From Candidatus Marithrix sp. (GTDB lineage Bacteria; Pseudomonadota; Gammaproteobacteria; Beggiatoales; Beggiatoaceae): DNA of 64,000 nt. Location: NCBI GenBank assembly GCA_016744775.1, contig JADGDS010000001.1, forward strand, positions 409,628 through 473,627, written 5' to 3'. Under the pieces are notes generated by a model. The model searched no databases. It was not told where the DNA came from and saw nothing but the letters and a program-made list of their open reading frames with translations. The position numbers were made by a program, and so were the translations under genes. Of the stretch, positions 25,603-35,485 are shown piece by piece (position 1 is the stretch's first letter; each line of letters begins with the position of its first letter).

Positions 25603-27987
25603 ATGAAAAAATATCTCCTCTCTTTCTTATTGGTGTTTTCCACCATTTATTCGTTACCTGTTAATAGTCTAACTATCAGCCCCACCTCAATTTCGGTTAA
25701 ACCCGGAAAATCTGTTGCATTCTCTGTTACTGGCAATACTGGTAATGATTTACGTTGGCTGGCTGTAAAAGGCAATGTGCGCGAACTTCCCGGTGTAGTT
25801 ATGGATAAAAACTTAGAAATTCATGAAGGTGGAACTAGTGTTAGTTATATTGCTCCTTTTGAAGCTGGTAGTTATAGTCTTGCTGTAACTGACGGCAAGG
25901 CAATGGCAATAGCACAGATTTTGGTTAATGATTTACAAAATGCTATTATGACCATGGAAATTTTGGGTGGTAATCGCGATTTATCTGTTGGGGCACAATT
26001 AGCCTTATCTTTACAAGTTGTATTAGCTGATTTAACTCAGCAAGATAAAACTAAAGCTGCTAAATGGAAAACTAGTGATGATTCTATAGTTGCAGTTGAT
26101 AATGAAGGTGTTATTACTGCTAAAGCGGCTGGTAAGGCTAAGATCACTGCTACTATTGGAGATCAATCTGCTGAAATAGAAATCACAGTGCAAGCAGAAA
26201 ATGCCACTGGTTTGGCAGTGGAACCTGCAACTGTTTATCTGACTACTGGTAGTAAACAAACAATTTCCATTAGTAAGATTTTTAAGTCTGGTAATAAACA
26301 AGAAGTTGATGCTGCTGCTTGTGAATTAACTAGTTCTTCTGATGCAGTGACTGTTAATAAAACTGAATTAGAGGCTGTCAGTCAAGGCTATGCTTCAATT
26401 AAAGTCAAGTGTGATGATTTACAATCTCAAGTGGTTGTATTTGTTAATTCTGCTTTAGCTTTAGAAACTTCACCAGAAAGTTTGACTTTAAGAGCTGGAG
26501 CTTCTGATAATTTTAGTATCAGCGGCGGTGTAGCACCTTATACAGTAACGGCTGATAAAGGGCGCGTTAATGGTAATTCTGGGCATTGGAATTATATAGC
26601 GGCAGCTAATGCTAATAATGATACTATCACTGTAACTGATCAAGATGGAACTACAGTGACGCTTAGTGTGAAAATTAGTCAAGGATTAATATTATCACCA
26701 CAAAGCATTGATTTAGCTGCTAATACAACTGAAAACTTTACAGTTGCGAGTGGTTTAGCTCCTTATACATGGCAAGTAACAGCAGGTATATTGAATAAAA
26801 TGCAAGGCACAGAAGTAATTTACACTGCTCCACAAACAAAAGGTGTTTATGAAATTAGTGTTGTTGATCAACAAGGGGATGTGAAAAGAGCAGTTATTAA
26901 TGTTGGTGGTGATTTGATTGCTTCACCTCAGCAGTTAATTTTAAATCCTGATGAAGAGCAAAAGTTTTATATTACTGGTGGAACCAAACCTTATAAAATA
27001 TCAGCTAGTTCTGGCACATACGCTGAAGATGATGATGGTAATTTTTATTATACAGCACCATCAGTAGCAGGTGATTACAATTTAACTATTAAAGACAAAG
27101 AAAATAAGAGTACTAATATTAATGTTAGCGTTCAATCAAAATTAGCAGTAACGCCGCTAGAATTATTTTTAAAACGCAATGAAGAGGCTGAACTAAATAT
27201 TAGCGGCGGTTATGGTAAATATACAGTAACTGCTAAAACTGGGGATGTTAAAGAAAATAAAAGTACTTACAAGGCAGCCAATGTAGCTGGACGTGATCTT
27301 ATTAGTATTACTGATCAAGCTGGTGCTGTGGTACAAGTTGAAGTGTTGGTAAGTTTAGATGGTTTTTACGTTTCTCCGGGCGAAAGTTATATTTTACCGG
27401 GTGAAAAAGTGAAACTACGTGGATTAGGTGGTACAGCACCATATACTTGGACGGTTAAAGGTGAAGGTGATTTATCTAAAAATGAAGGTGAGCGCGTAAC
27501 TTTTACAGCTCCAAAAGTTGCTGGAAAATATACCATTGTAATTAAGGATAATAGTGGTAAAGAAACTGAAGCAACTGTAGTTGTTTATCAAGGAGAATTG
27601 AAATTAAGTCCAGAAATATTGGTGATCGCTCCGGGCAAAACAGCAGAATTAACAGCCTTATTGGGTGTACCTGATTATGTTTGGAGTAATGATCAAGTTG
27701 GAGCTTTATCTGCTACTAAAGGCAAAACAGTAACTTATACCGCTTCAGACAAGCAAAGTGAAGATATAATTCAATTAGAAGATGCTACTGGTAAATTAAA
27801 AACTTTACGTGTAGTGATTCAAAAAGGGAAATTAAATATGCTTGACTTAATAGCGGGTGCAGATGGAAAAGTAGATGATGCTGAAATGGGTAATGCACTT
27901 GGAGATTTTTTTGATCCTGAGAAACAAGGTTGGATTGATAGAAGTGATTTGTTTTTGGTGGTAGAACGGTTTTTAAAAGCTGAATAG
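25603..27987 (+). CDS. Secreted Ig/BIG2 repeat protein with EF-hand-like tail
   Basis: 794 residues. Signal peptide (ends SLPVNSLT, about residue 23). One Ig-like unit is followed by a BIG2-type domain (about residues 115-197: KWKTSDDSIVAVDNEGVITA, KAAGKAKITATI) and a second BIG2-like unit. Six Ig-like repeats follow (GGVAPYTV, SGLAPYTW, GGTKPYKI, GGYGKYTV, GGTAPYTW and a variant). The last 48 residues (AGADGKVDDAEMGNALGDFF, then GWIDRSDLFLVVERFL) are the EF-hand-like tail, duplicated at 28848-29076. The palindrome at 25561 stands directly upstream, and no good ribosome site is visible. Confidence 0.82.
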   Translation: MKKYLLSFLLVFSTIYSLPVNSLTISPTSISVKPGKSVAFSVTGNTGNDLRWLAVKGNVRELPGVVMDKNLEIHEGGTSVSYIAPFEAGSYSLAVTDGKAMAIAQILVNDLQNAIMTMEILGGNRDLSVGAQLALSLQVVLADLTQQDKTKAAKWKTSDDSIVAVDNEGVITAKAAGKAKITATIGDQSAEIEITVQAENATGLAVEPATVYLTTGSKQTISISKIFKSGNKQEVDAAACELTSSSDAVTVNKTELEAVSQGYASIKVKCDDLQSQVVVFVNSALALETSPESLTLRAGASDNFSISGGVAPYTVTADKGRVNGNSGHWNYIAAANANNDTITVTDQDGTTVTLSVKISQGLILSPQSIDLAANTTENFTVASGLAPYTWQVTAGILNKMQGTEVIYTAPQTKGVYEISVVDQQGDVKRAVINVGGDLIASPQQLILNPDEEQKFYITGGTKPYKISASSGTYAEDDDGNFYYTAPSVAGDYNLTIKDKENKSTNINVSVQSKLAVTPLELFLKRNEEAELNISGGYGKYTVTAKTGDVKENKSTYKAANVAGRDLISITDQAGAVVQVEVLVSLDGFYVSPGESYILPGEKVKLRGLGGTAPYTWTVKGEGDLSKNEGERVTFTAPKVAGKYTIVIKDNSGKETEATVVVYQGELKLSPEILVIAPGKTAELTALLGVPDYVWSNDQVGALSATKGKTVTYTASDKQSEDIIQLEDATGKLKTLRVVIQKGKLNMLDLIAGADGKVDDAEMGNALGDFFDPEKQGWIDRSDLFLVVERFLKAE

Positions 27988-28036
27988 GTAGTTTAAACTT
28001 GACATATATATTAAATTCTTAACATGGAAATAAACT

Positions 28037-28312
28037 ATGAGTACAATATCTTATAACCAGCAGGCAAGCATTAACCTAAAAATGAATCCAGAATTTAAAG
28101 AAGTTATTGTTCGAGCCGCGCAATTAAATATGATGTCGGTTAATGCTTACCTTATTAATCTTGCTTATGATAATGCCAAACAAGTAATTTTAGAATATGA
28201 AAACTTGAAGCTATCCAATGAAGAACGTGATAGTTTTATAGCACTGCTCGACAACCCACCCGAACCAACTGAAAAGGCGAAAATAGCTATGCGTAAATAT
28301 CTGAAAGAGTAA
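28037..28312 (+). CDS. DUF1778-type antitoxin
   Basis: 91 residues. An N-terminal ribbon-helix-helix-like part (INLKMNPEFKEVIVRAAQLN, MSVNAYLINLAYDNA) and a C-terminal toxin-binding tail (ALLDNPPEPTEKAKIAMRKY) match TacA/DUF1778 antitoxins. It lies 8 bp upstream of a GNAT toxin gene. It should bind DNA and repress the pair. TTGACA stands at 27999, but no good -10 was found. Confidence 0.85.
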   Translation: MSTISYNQQASINLKMNPEFKEVIVRAAQLNMMSVNAYLINLAYDNAKQVILEYENLKLSNEERDSFIALLDNPPEPTEKAKIAMRKYLKE

Positions 28313-28320
28313 AATTAACT

Positions 28321-28833
28321 ATGATAAATTGTGAGTGGATACTAGAAACGATTAACAAAAAGCATCATCGTTCTAGCTTTGATTGCGGAGAAGCAGATTT
28401 AAACAACTACCTCAAAAGGTTTGCGCGTCAGAATGCAAAAAATAATATCAGCCAAACTTTTGTGGTAGTCTCCCATAAGGATGATAAGAAAATTCTAGGA
28501 TTTTATAGTTTTAGTGTGGGAAGCATAGAATTTCATTCATTGCCACAAGATATTTATAAAAGATTACCAAAATATCCGATTCCAATCGCACGATTAAGTA
28601 GACTTGCAGTTGATAAAACTGCGCAGGGAAAAGGATTAGGGGAATGGCTTGTTATGGATGCTTTTAAACGTTGTGTCAATATTTCTAAAGAAATTGGTAT
28701 ATTTGGTTTGGTAGTTGATGCTAAACATGAGAGAGCAAAAAAATTTTACTTTCAATACGGTTTTCATGAATTAACAGCCCAATCTATCACACTTTTCATT
28801 CCGACAAAAACAATAACTGATATGATTACTTAA
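28321..28833 (+). CDS. GNAT acetyltransferase toxin (TacT/AtaT-like)
   Basis: 170 residues. The GNAT core is clear: FDCGEADLNNYLKRFARQNA, ILGFYSFSVGSIEF, PIARLSRLAVDKTAQGKGLG (acetyl-CoA loop), and DAKHERAKKFYFQYGFHEL. The family acetylates aminoacyl-tRNA and stops translation; the antitoxin directly upstream completes a type II pair. The pair sits between two copies of the EF-hand tail of the repeat proteins, unlike its secreted-protein neighbours. Confidence 0.9.
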   Translation: MINCEWILETINKKHHRSSFDCGEADLNNYLKRFARQNAKNNISQTFVVVSHKDDKKILGFYSFSVGSIEFHSLPQDIYKRLPKYPIPIARLSRLAVDKTAQGKGLGEWLVMDAFKRCVNISKEIGIFGLVVDAKHERAKKFYFQYGFHELTAQSITLFIPTKTITDMIT

Positions 28834-28847
28834 TGACACTGTGATTG

Positions 28848-29076
28848 AAGTGAAGATATAATTCAATTGGAAGATGCTACTGGTAAATTAAAAACTTTAC
28901 GTGTAGCAATTCAAAAGGGAAAATTAAACATGGCGGATTTAAGAGCGGGTGCTGATGGAAAAATAGATGATGCTGAAATGGACAATGCAATTGGAGATTT
29001 TTTTAATCCAGAAAAACAAGGCTGGATTGATAGAAGTGATTTGTTTTTGGTGATCGAACGGTTTTTAGGAAAATAA
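28848..29076 (+). pseudogene. Orphan copy of the EF-hand tail of the Ig-repeat proteins
   Basis: Matches 27756-27987, starting abruptly at AAGTGAAGATATAATTCAAT. It encodes DATGKLKTLRVAIQKGKLN, AGADGKIDDAEMDNAIGDFF and GWIDRSDLFLVIERFLGK, then a stop. There is no signal peptide or own start, so it is the leftover 3' end of a paralogue or a duplicated gene end. Several silent and conservative changes against the first copy show that the duplication is not very recent. Confidence 0.8.
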
Positions 29077-29121
29077 GGATATAAATGTTAAATATTTTAA
29101 TCCTTTAAGAGAAATTTAAAT

Positions 29122-29208
29122 TTGTAGGTTGGGCTGACGACAGGAAGCCCAACGAACGAACGTGTGTGGTTGAATTGTTGGGCTTCCTATCGTCAGCCCA
29201 ACCTACAA
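29122..29208. repeat. 87-bp inverted repeat, GTAGGTTGGGCTGACG family
   Basis: Arms of about 32 bp, from TTGTAGGTTGGGCTGACGA to its complement, with one mismatch, around a loop of about 23 bp. It is the only copy of this family in the window and is distinct from the GTAGGGTGGG family. It lies after the orphan tail and before the next gene. Confidence 0.88.
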
Positions 29209-29264
29209 CATAAATTGCCATTTACACAAAATATTTATTTATATAACTATAGGATATATTAATT

Positions 29265-29345
29265 ATGTCAAAAACATTTTATAAACTCATAATATTTATG
29301 ACGCTGTTCTGGCTACAAAATGCCTTTGCAGCTAGTAAAGACTAA
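29265..29345 (+). pseudogene. Signal-peptide-only open frame (26 codons)
   Basis: ATG at 29265 starts MSKTFYKLIIFMTLFWLQNA, then FAASKD and TAA at 29343. It is a textbook signal peptide that stops six residues after the cleavage site. AGGATA lies upstream. It is probably the start of a lost secreted-protein gene replaced by the giant gene at 29383, or a very short leader peptide. Confidence 0.5.
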
Positions 29346-29382
29346 ATGTATATATTTCAACTATAACAGAGGAGATTTATTT

Positions 29383-32300
29383 ATGAATAACTATAAAAAT
29401 AGTATGTTAAGGGTTTCGTTATTACTTATACCGCTGCTATTTGCCAATAACTGGGCATTTGCTAATAGTGGACCCACTTATATAAGTGGTTCTGCTAATC
29501 CTGCTGCTATTAATGCAGGTGAATCTATTCACTTTAAAAGTACTTGGAATGATCCTGATGATGATGAAATTTTCGCAGTTCGGGTTAAATATTGTAAGCA
29601 AGGCAGTTCCTTGTGTGTCACAGAATATTTAGATCCTATTGAAAATGTGTCACAGACACAAAATTATCACTTTGGGCGATATATTCCAATTACTAATGGG
29701 GGCACTTATGAATATCAATTTATTGCCCTTGATAGAATGCAACCTCCTTATGATTCGGATGATCCTTTACATAGTGAGGAAGAGTTAGGTTGGCATGGTG
29801 GCGGCACTTTTACTGTTATAGGTGATATCAGTCAAACAAAAACTACCCGCGCTACGAAGCTTAGAATGTATTCAACACGAAGTAGTGTAAATCTATCAGT
29901 TGACGCTGAGCGATTCCCCTTGATTAACTTAGGCTTAGACTGCCCGGGTACACCATTGTTGACCGAAAATGATGTGTCAGTATTTGAAGATGACAGACAA
30001 CAAAATATTTTTGATTTTATACCACCAAGTGGTACTAGTGCTAGAATAGCAGATATAGTGTTTGTACATGATGACTCTGGCAGTTTGGGAGACGAAGCAG
30101 CACAAGTCAAGGCAAACATTCAAACATTTATTGCAAATTTGGCAGCTCAAAATATTGATTTCCGTGTTAGTTTAGTACCATATGGAGGCGGTGGTAGTTT
30201 CAGTCCACCTGAAGGCAAAATTTTGCATAATGGTATTTCACATGACAATGCAGCTGATTTTATCAATGATGTAAACGGAATGATGTTTGACGGTGGAACT
30301 GAGAGAGCATTTGCTGCTATGAAGCTTGCTGTTACTAACACAGTTTGGCGAACTACTACTAATAAGATATTAATCTTAGTCACTGATGAGGATAATGATT
30401 ATTCAACTGGTGATCCTAGTGAAACTGAATTGATTCAGCTACTAAAAGATCAGAATGTCACTATGTATGGTTTAACAGCTGGGGATAGTGAATTTAATAA
30501 CATTGCCACTGCAACAGGAGGTCAGGTTTTTAATATTACTGATCCATTTAGTTCTATCCTAAATGATATTGGACAGTTAGTGTCTTCAAGATATCTGATT
30601 CAATATCTAACAGATAATGCAGCTTTTGATGGACAAAATAGAGTTGTCAGAGTGAATTCTAGGCTTTGTGACGCTACAGGCAGTTACACACCGGAGTATC
30701 AGCTTGATATAAGTCTAACAGCAGAGACTGAGGCTTTGATTAAAACAGACCAACCTGAGAATGTGTCACTGAAGATTAGTGCTAATATTGCACGCGAAGG
30801 CTCAAATGCGAATATAACTGCTAGTCTGTTCTATCAAAATAATACACTCGGTACATTTCAGATGTTGCCTATGATAAATAAAGGTAATAACATCTACGAA
30901 GGTGTCATACCTGATTCCAGTGTTCTTGAACCGTTTGTTAATTTTTATATCTCAGCCACTGATGGTAACATTACTAGGACATTTCCTTCGCTTGATCCTA
31001 ATCAAAATCCATTTTCTATTGCAATACTACCAAATCAACGTCCGCTTATTACTCACACCCCGGTTACTTCTGCAAAATTAGATCAGCCTATTGTCATTAA
31101 TGCAGAGGTAACTGATACTACGAGAGAAATCAGTGTAGTGAGGTTATATTACCGGAAATATGGGCAAGTTGTTTATCAGTTTCTTGAGGTAAATCCGAAT
31201 AAAACCGCAGACTCGTTCAGCGGAACTATTCCGGCTAGCTTTGTGACTCAGAATGGAGTTGAATATTACCTTTATGCAAAAGATAATTTTGGAGCAACAA
31301 CTACTGTTGGTACACTAGATAATCCTTTTCAAATAAATAACCCTACAGCTAATCATAATCCAATATTAGATGCTATTGCAACTCCACAGACAGTTACAGT
31401 TGGTAATCTTTTAACTTTTAGTGCTACTGCTACTGATCCAGATGGTGATAAATTAGAATTTAGTTTAAAAAATAACGAACCATCTGGTGCTAATATTAAA
31501 AATATTAATGATAACAGTGCGGTTTTTGAATGGATACCAAGTGATCCAGGTAATTTTAGTGCTACAGTTGAAGTTACTGATTATGGTTCACCTCGACTAA
31601 ATGATACACAAACTGTCAAGATCACAGTTCTTCAAATTTATCAACCTCCAGTTCAGCAAAATATTCCACCTACACTAGAACCAATCTCCAATAAAACTAT
31701 AGATACAGATGATACTTTGCAGATAGAATTAAATGCTATTGATCCAAATGATGGTGATATTCTTAGCTTTAGTCTGGTAGATGCTCCAGATGGTGCTAGT
31801 ATTAATGATGGTGTTTTAACTTGGAAAGCTGATCAAGCAGGTGTTTTTAATTTTACAGTTCAAGTTACTGATAATGGTACACCAGCACTCAGTGATCAAA
31901 AAACCTTTGAAGTTACTGTTAATAAACCTCCACTTTATGTCAAACCCATTTCTAATCAAACTATTGAATTCGGAGAAACTTTAGAAGTAACATTAACTGT
32001 GATTGATAAAGATGGTAATATTGTGAATGATCATAATGGTTTTACTCTAGTCAAAGCTCCAGAGGGTGCTGAGATTAAGGATGGAGTTTTAACTTGGAAA
32101 GCTGATCAAGTAGGTGTTTTTGAGTTTACTGTGAAAGTTACTGATAATGATAATAGCATAACTTTTGAAGTTACAGTTAAGGAACCTCAGTTTAATTTAA
32201 CTACTGAAATTTCACCAATTAATGCAGGAACAATTCAAATTTATCCTAATAAAACTAGTTATAATCTTGATGATCCAATAAACTTAACAGCCACTGTTAA

Positions 32301-34887
32301 AGATTCAGAATGTTATGAATTTAGCCATTGGGAAGGTGATTGTAGTGGTAGTGAATGTAGCCTGATAATGGATTCTGATAAGAAAGTGATCGCTAATTTT
32401 ATAGGCAAAGAAATTAAATTAAACATTACAGCTAAAAATGGAAAAGTTGAACCAGAAAAATCTGACTATTTATGTGGAGAAAAAGTAGAATTAACTGCCA
32501 CACCCAATGCAAATTATCAGTTTTTAGGTTGGACAGGTTATATTTCTACCAAGAAAAATCCTATTTCTTTAGTATTAAAAGAAAAAGAAAATAATCTATC
32601 CGCTATATTTGGTCCAACAACAAATTTACGCATTAGTCCGGCTAAAGTTCATGCAAAAGTTGGAGATGAATTAACTTTCACAGCTAGCGGCAGTATTAAT
32701 GGCAATTACTTTTGGGAAAATTATCAAGGTGAAACTCTTAAATATAAGGTAACTGAAGAAGGTATATTTTATATATGGGTTACTGATGGTAAAGGCTTTG
32801 CGTGGAGCCTAGTAGATAGCACCTCATTAGAAAATGCAATAATTTTAATACGTTTTGCAGCAACAAACTTAAACTTATCTGTAGGTGATAAGCAAATTAT
32901 TGCACTCAAAGCTTATGATGGTAATGGCAATGCAAAAAATATTCTTGGAGATGTCATACTAGAAAGCGAAAATCCTGATATTGCTCAAGTCATGCAAAAC
33001 GGTCAAGTGACAGCGCGTGGTGTTGGAACAACTAATATTATAGCTAGTTATCAAGATAAACAAGCAAAACTGCCAGTAACAATAACAGCGCAAAGCCGTG
33101 TATTACAAGTGCAACCTAAAAATATTATTTTAGCCGAAGGTGATAGTCAGACTGTAAAAGCCTATGAAATAAATCAATCTGGAACTAAAAGTTTATTTAA
33201 AGATGCTATTTTAAATATTCGTAATACTCAAATTGCCTCAGTGAAAAATAATCTAGTAACAGGGGTGAAAAAAGGATCAACTTGGTTAGATATTGTTGCT
33301 GGAAACTTGAATTTATCAGTACCAATAATAGTAAGTTTTCGCCAAGCATTAGCAATCACACCATCTACCGCCACGATTATAAAAGGCAAAACAGCAGCAT
33401 TTTCAGTCTCAGGCGGCAAACCACCTTATAAATTGATACCAAGCAATGGCATAATACTAAGCGGAGCCAGTGATACCAGCTTCATTTACCAATCTAATAA
33501 TGTCGGCAGCGGCAAAGTTAGCGTAACAGATAGCTCAAATGAAACAGTAACAGCTAATATTGACATACTATCTCTTTTAGATGTTACTCCAAAAAAAGCC
33601 AAGCTAACAAGTCAAGAAACTGTAACTTTACAAGCTATTGGAGGCGAAGGTAATTATTTTTGGACAGCCACAAAAGGAGAATTAAGCTCTCTTACTGATA
33701 GACGAGTTGAATATACCGCACCCAAAAAAACTGGAACTTATACAGTCACCGTCAGGGATGGATTAGGAAATACTACAGATGTTATAATCTTAGTCGGAGA
33801 AGACTTATTGCTAAGCCAACAACAACTATTCCTAGAACCAGATGAAAGTGTAGAATTAAATATCTTAGGTGGTGAATCACCATATACAGTTGAAGTAGAT
33901 GCTGGAAATGCTGAAATAATTGATGATAAACTGAAGTATAAAGCACCTAAAGTAGCGGGTAACTATACACTAACAGTCAGCGATAATAGAAGCAAGAAAG
34001 TTAGTGCTGAGATTAAAATTGCCTTAGATTTAATCATAACGCCACTTTCCAGTCGTATTGACGCTGGTGAAGAATTAATTTTACATGCAGCAGGTGGTTT
34101 TGGAACCAAACGTTGGATAGCCAGTAAAGGAGCTTTAGATAAATTTGAAGGAGAAACAGTAACATGGACAGCTCCCAAGAATTTTGGACCATCTGCTGTT
34201 TATGTAACAGATGATGCTGGTGCCACTGCTTCAGCCAAATTAGAAGTAGCATCTAGCGGTTTTGCAGTTACTCCTTCAGTACGACACGTGTTCCCAAATA
34301 AAAATGCCAATTTCACAGCAATAGGAGGCGCAACTCCTTATACTTGGACAGTTGAACAAGGTGATTTTAATGCTATTGACGCTGAAACTATAAACTACCA
34401 AGCTGATAATATCAGAGGCAGTTATAAAGTTGAAGTAACAGACAACAGCGGCAAAAAAGCCCAAGCTCAAGTCAATGTCTATTCCACAAAACTATTTGCC
34501 TCACCAAAAATATTGTATATAAATAAAGGCGAAACTTTGCCAATAACAATAGGTGGTGGTACAGGTGATTATACTGTAAGAAGCACATTAACTGAACTAG
34601 CCCAGACATTAAAACTTGAAAAAGATGAGCGTAGTATCACTACTGAATACACAGCTCCAAAAAATTTTGAAGGGCGAGATACTATTCATATTTTAGATAC
34701 AGCGGGCAACTTAGCAAGCATCAAAGTAGAAATAGCGAAAAAAGATGATATTATTGATATTTATGCTGGTGCAGATGGAAAAGTTGACGAAGCAGAAATG
34801 AACTTAGCCATTGATGACTTTTTTGCCGGGCAGGCTTGGTTAGATCGAACCATTATGTTTAAAATTGCTGAACAGTTTGTTGATTAA
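29383..34887 (+). CDS. Giant secreted vWA / Ig-like repeat protein with EF-hand-like tail
   Basis: 1834 residues from the ATG at 29383, chosen for its AGAGGAGA ribosome site and for the signal peptide ending NNWAFA (about residue 28). An upstream in-frame start gives a poor leader. Domains in order: a short Ig-like domain, a vWA domain at about residues 200-400 with MIDAS motif DDSGSLG and later TDEDND, further beta domains, cadherin-like/He_PIG units (SFSLVDAPDGASI, then LTWKADQ), two InlB B-type repeats, two BIG2-like units, then about six Ig-like repeats. The tail is AGADGKVDEAEMNLAIDDFF. Likely a calcium-dependent surface adhesin. Transcription probably ends at the palindrome at 34898. 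Confidence 0.85.
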   Translation: MNNYKNSMLRVSLLLIPLLFANNWAFANSGPTYISGSANPAAINAGESIHFKSTWNDPDDDEIFAVRVKYCKQGSSLCVTEYLDPIENVSQTQNYHFGRYIPITNGGTYEYQFIALDRMQPPYDSDDPLHSEEELGWHGGGTFTVIGDISQTKTTRATKLRMYSTRSSVNLSVDAERFPLINLGLDCPGTPLLTENDVSVFEDDRQQNIFDFIPPSGTSARIADIVFVHDDSGSLGDEAAQVKANIQTFIANLAAQNIDFRVSLVPYGGGGSFSPPEGKILHNGISHDNAADFINDVNGMMFDGGTERAFAAMKLAVTNTVWRTTTNKILILVTDEDNDYSTGDPSETELIQLLKDQNVTMYGLTAGDSEFNNIATATGGQVFNITDPFSSILNDIGQLVSSRYLIQYLTDNAAFDGQNRVVRVNSRLCDATGSYTPEYQLDISLTAETEALIKTDQPENVSLKISANIAREGSNANITASLFYQNNTLGTFQMLPMINKGNNIYEGVIPDSSVLEPFVNFYISATDGNITRTFPSLDPNQNPFSIAILPNQRPLITHTPVTSAKLDQPIVINAEVTDTTREISVVRLYYRKYGQVVYQFLEVNPNKTADSFSGTIPASFVTQNGVEYYLYAKDNFGATTTVGTLDNPFQINNPTANHNPILDAIATPQTVTVGNLLTFSATATDPDGDKLEFSLKNNEPSGANIKNINDNSAVFEWIPSDPGNFSATVEVTDYGSPRLNDTQTVKITVLQIYQPPVQQNIPPTLEPISNKTIDTDDTLQIELNAIDPNDGDILSFSLVDAPDGASINDGVLTWKADQAGVFNFTVQVTDNGTPALSDQKTFEVTVNKPPLYVKPISNQTIEFGETLEVTLTVIDKDGNIVNDHNGFTLVKAPEGAEIKDGVLTWKADQVGVFEFTVKVTDNDNSITFEVTVKEPQFNLTTEISPINAGTIQIYPNKTSYNLDDPINLTATVKDSECYEFSHWEGDCSGSECSLIMDSDKKVIANFIGKEIKLNITAKNGKVEPEKSDYLCGEKVELTATPNANYQFLGWTGYISTKKNPISLVLKEKENNLSAIFGPTTNLRISPAKVHAKVGDELTFTASGSINGNYFWENYQGETLKYKVTEEGIFYIWVTDGKGFAWSLVDSTSLENAIILIRFAATNLNLSVGDKQIIALKAYDGNGNAKNILGDVILESENPDIAQVMQNGQVTARGVGTTNIIASYQDKQAKLPVTITAQSRVLQVQPKNIILAEGDSQTVKAYEINQSGTKSLFKDAILNIRNTQIASVKNNLVTGVKKGSTWLDIVAGNLNLSVPIIVSFRQALAITPSTATIIKGKTAAFSVSGGKPPYKLIPSNGIILSGASDTSFIYQSNNVGSGKVSVTDSSNETVTANIDILSLLDVTPKKAKLTSQETVTLQAIGGEGNYFWTATKGELSSLTDRRVEYTAPKKTGTYTVTVRDGLGNTTDVIILVGEDLLLSQQQLFLEPDESVELNILGGESPYTVEVDAGNAEIIDDKLKYKAPKVAGNYTLTVSDNRSKKVSAEIKIALDLIITPLSSRIDAGEELILHAAGGFGTKRWIASKGALDKFEGETVTWTAPKNFGPSAVYVTDDAGATASAKLEVASSGFAVTPSVRHVFPNKNANFTAIGGATPYTWTVEQGDFNAIDAETINYQADNIRGSYKVEVTDNSGKKAQAQVNVYSTKLFASPKILYINKGETLPITIGGGTGDYTVRSTLTELAQTLKLEKDERSITTEYTAPKNFEGRDTIHILDTAGNLASIKVEIAKKDDIIDIYAGADGKVDEAEMNLAIDDFFAGQAWLDRTIMFKIAEQFVD

Positions 34888-34897
34888 CAAGTAGTTT

Positions 34898-34930
34898 AAA
34901 CCTGACAGGTTTTTAAAACCTGTCAGGTTT
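34898..34930. repeat. 33-bp palindrome, AAACCTGACAGG family
   Basis: Placed 10 bp after the giant gene's stop and 33 bp before the end of the convergent mobB, so it could terminate both transcripts. Confidence 0.9.
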
Positions 34931-34963
34931 GTTCTTGTTTGATCTCTTGGTTTGGGAACGTCA

Positions 34964-35482
34964 CTACAGATACTGAGAAGTTGTAATAAAATCCACAATT
35001 TTTTCCGGTTGATTTAGAGGCAATAAAGGTAATTTTGTTGCTTCTACAGGTTTTTCATCACAAGCTATTGCAATAACATTAGGATCCGTAGGAAAAAAGG
35101 CTAGTTTACCTAAATTAGGGCGATGCACTTCAATTTTTGGTATCGCTTCATGCTTAAAACCTTCTACTAAAATCAAATCTAAGTTTTCTTGATCTAATTT
35201 AGATATTAATTGTTCTAAATTAGGCTCTTCAAGATTCTGATCTTCTAATTCCACCATTAATGCCCAATGCCGACGGGATGCAATTAACATTTGATCAGCA
35301 CCAGCATGTCGAAGACGATAACTGTCTTTTCCGGGATGATCAATATCAAAGTTATGATGGCTATGTTTTATTATAGCAATTTTTAATCCCTTAGCTTTTA
35401 ATAGCGGAATTAGTTTTAATAATAAGCTAGTTTTACCGGTGCCGCTGTTGGCAATAAAACCTAAAATTTTTGGAATATTCAT
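34964..35482 (-). CDS. mobB: Molybdopterin-guanine dinucleotide biosynthesis adaptor MobB
   Basis: 172 residues. P-loop GFIANSGTGKTSLLLKLIPL at residues 8-27, IIKHSHHNFDIDHPGKDSYR with the family's conserved His/Asp segment, RHAGADQMLIAS, and DLILVEGFKHEAIPKIEVHR. It binds GTP and assists MobA in making Mo-bisMGD cofactor, implying molybdoenzymes elsewhere in the genome. mobA is not adjacent. Its ATG lies three bases from the divergent comEC start. Confidence 0.95.
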   Translation of the reverse strand: MNIPKILGFIANSGTGKTSLLLKLIPLLKAKGLKIAIIKHSHHNFDIDHPGKDSYRLRHAGADQMLIASRRHWALMVELEDQNLEEPNLEQLISKLDQENLDLILVEGFKHEAIPKIEVHRPNLGKLAFFPTDPNVIAIACDEKPVEATKLPLLPLNQPEKIVDFITTSQYL

Positions 35483-35485
35483 TTT

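Noticed and set aside
28848..29076. Separate small EF-hand gene
   Set aside because: It lacks its own start and ribosome site, and it begins abruptly at the boundary of a duplication.
29320..29382. Upstream start for the giant vWA protein
   Set aside because: It would hide the signal peptide; the ATG at 29383 has AGAGGAGA in front.
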